Source: Shinisaurus crocodilurus (taxonomy: Eukaryota; Chordata; Lepidosauria; Squamata; Shinisauridae). Taken from it: a stretch of 64,000 bases of DNA. The number at the start of each line of letters is the position of its first letter. The first letter of the stretch is position 1. The translations under genes and the position numbers were made by a program. Below, piece by piece: positions 63,546 to 64,000 of this stretch. The stretch covers positions 218,777,350 to 218,841,349 of the forward strand of contig CM037877.1 in assembly GCA_021292165.1 (NCBI GenBank), in the 5' to 3' direction. The notes under the pieces were generated by a model, which had not been told where the DNA came from, did no database searches, and saw nothing but the letters and a program-made list of their open reading frames with translations.

Positions 63546-64000
63546 GGAAGTCTGTAGTGTAATGGCACAATTTGTAGACTCAGAGTTGCTCATTCTCTAG
63601 TTATGAGTCCCTCTTTCAAAGTGTGTTCTCTATTTGTACTCATACCCCCAGAGTGATAGGCCAGACCTCATGAAGAAAACATGATAGTCACTTGAGTCTG
63701 TGCAAGGATCAATAGTACAAAAGGTGAATCCCTTCCAATGCCCCCCCCCCCCAACACTTCTAGGTAGAATCTCCTTTCTCCAAAGGAATGAAAAATTACA
63801 GGCAAGTTAGCAACCAATGCTTTCCTCTGGAAGCAAAACCATTGGGAGCGGTCAGCTATCAGGATTGAACTATGTCGAACAATTGGAGGTTTTATCTCTT
63901 GCTTTCATCAGATTAACAGATCAACCGATTTAAAAACAAATACAACAATCTAACAATGTCACTTATACTTTGTGACTTTTAAAGGGAAATAGTTATTACT
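63546..64000. other. No recognised feature
   Basis: AT-rich with a C-run at 63742-63752, to the window end. Confidence 0.4.

Noticed and set aside
1..64000. Integrated virus genes
   Set aside because: I saw no env-like, capsid-like or viral polymerase frame. All reverse transcriptase signals belong to non-LTR retrotransposons, and the two LTR-like blocks have no coding parts.

Overview
The window reads as nuclear DNA of a squamate reptile (lizard or snake), about 64 kb of intron or gene-flanking sequence packed with transposable elements. The evidence is the repeat mix: L2/CR1-type, L1, RTE-like and I/Vingi-like LINEs, a BED-finger hAT transposon, Tigger-like and mariner-like miniature elements, many palindromic hAT-type miniature elements, tRNA-derived SINEs resembling the Sauria type, and 5S-rRNA-derived SINEs. 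There are no bacterial-style genes, operons, rRNA or tRNA genes, and no CRISPR array. Family names come from motifs recognised by eye and no database search was run.

Host gene: the one convincing host-gene signal is an exon at 12759-12874 (+). It has good splice sites on both sides, carries an ATG, and encodes a hydrophobic signal peptide very like the N-terminus of the secreted TAFA (FAM19A) neurokines, closest to TAFA3. A second, weaker candidate exon lies 2.2 kb upstream (10504-10592). It may be a 5'-UTR exon; spliced to the first it would give the ATG an A at -3. The cysteine-rich exons of the mature protein were not found, so the remaining 51 kb is probably a large intron.

Layout. 0-5.4 kb: right end of a Tigger-like element, a hAT miniature element, a 5'-truncated L1 with a clean 14-bp target duplication, a GC-rich repeat and a 130-bp palindrome. 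6.5-11.7 kb: a hAT repeat holding one of two identical 209-bp segments, and several L2 copies. 10.5-13.4 kb: candidate exons, a 5S-SINE inside a hAT miniature element, and a Tigger-like element carrying an inverted copy of its own end plus flank. 16-24.2 kb: L2 fragments, a CR1 element split by a nearly intact RTE-like element, a further L2, and an I/Vingi-like LINE. 25-28 kb: a candidate promoter or LTR block and L1-like remnants. 28.3-34.8 kb: an autonomous-type hAT transposon with a full-length L2 retrotransposon inserted 21 bp inside its left end, both with perfect target-site duplications. 36-51 kb: mostly miniature DNA transposons, several nested two or three deep. 51-64 kb: more L2, SINE and Tigger copies, a very large (about 1.35 kb) inverted-repeat element at 59.4-60.7 kb, and a CpG-rich block near the end.

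The repeats do not form a pathway. Their value is the insertion chronology they record (hAT before L2; CR1 before the RTE-like element; an older miniature element before a palindromic element and a hAT miniature element) and the rearrangements that simple insertion does not explain.
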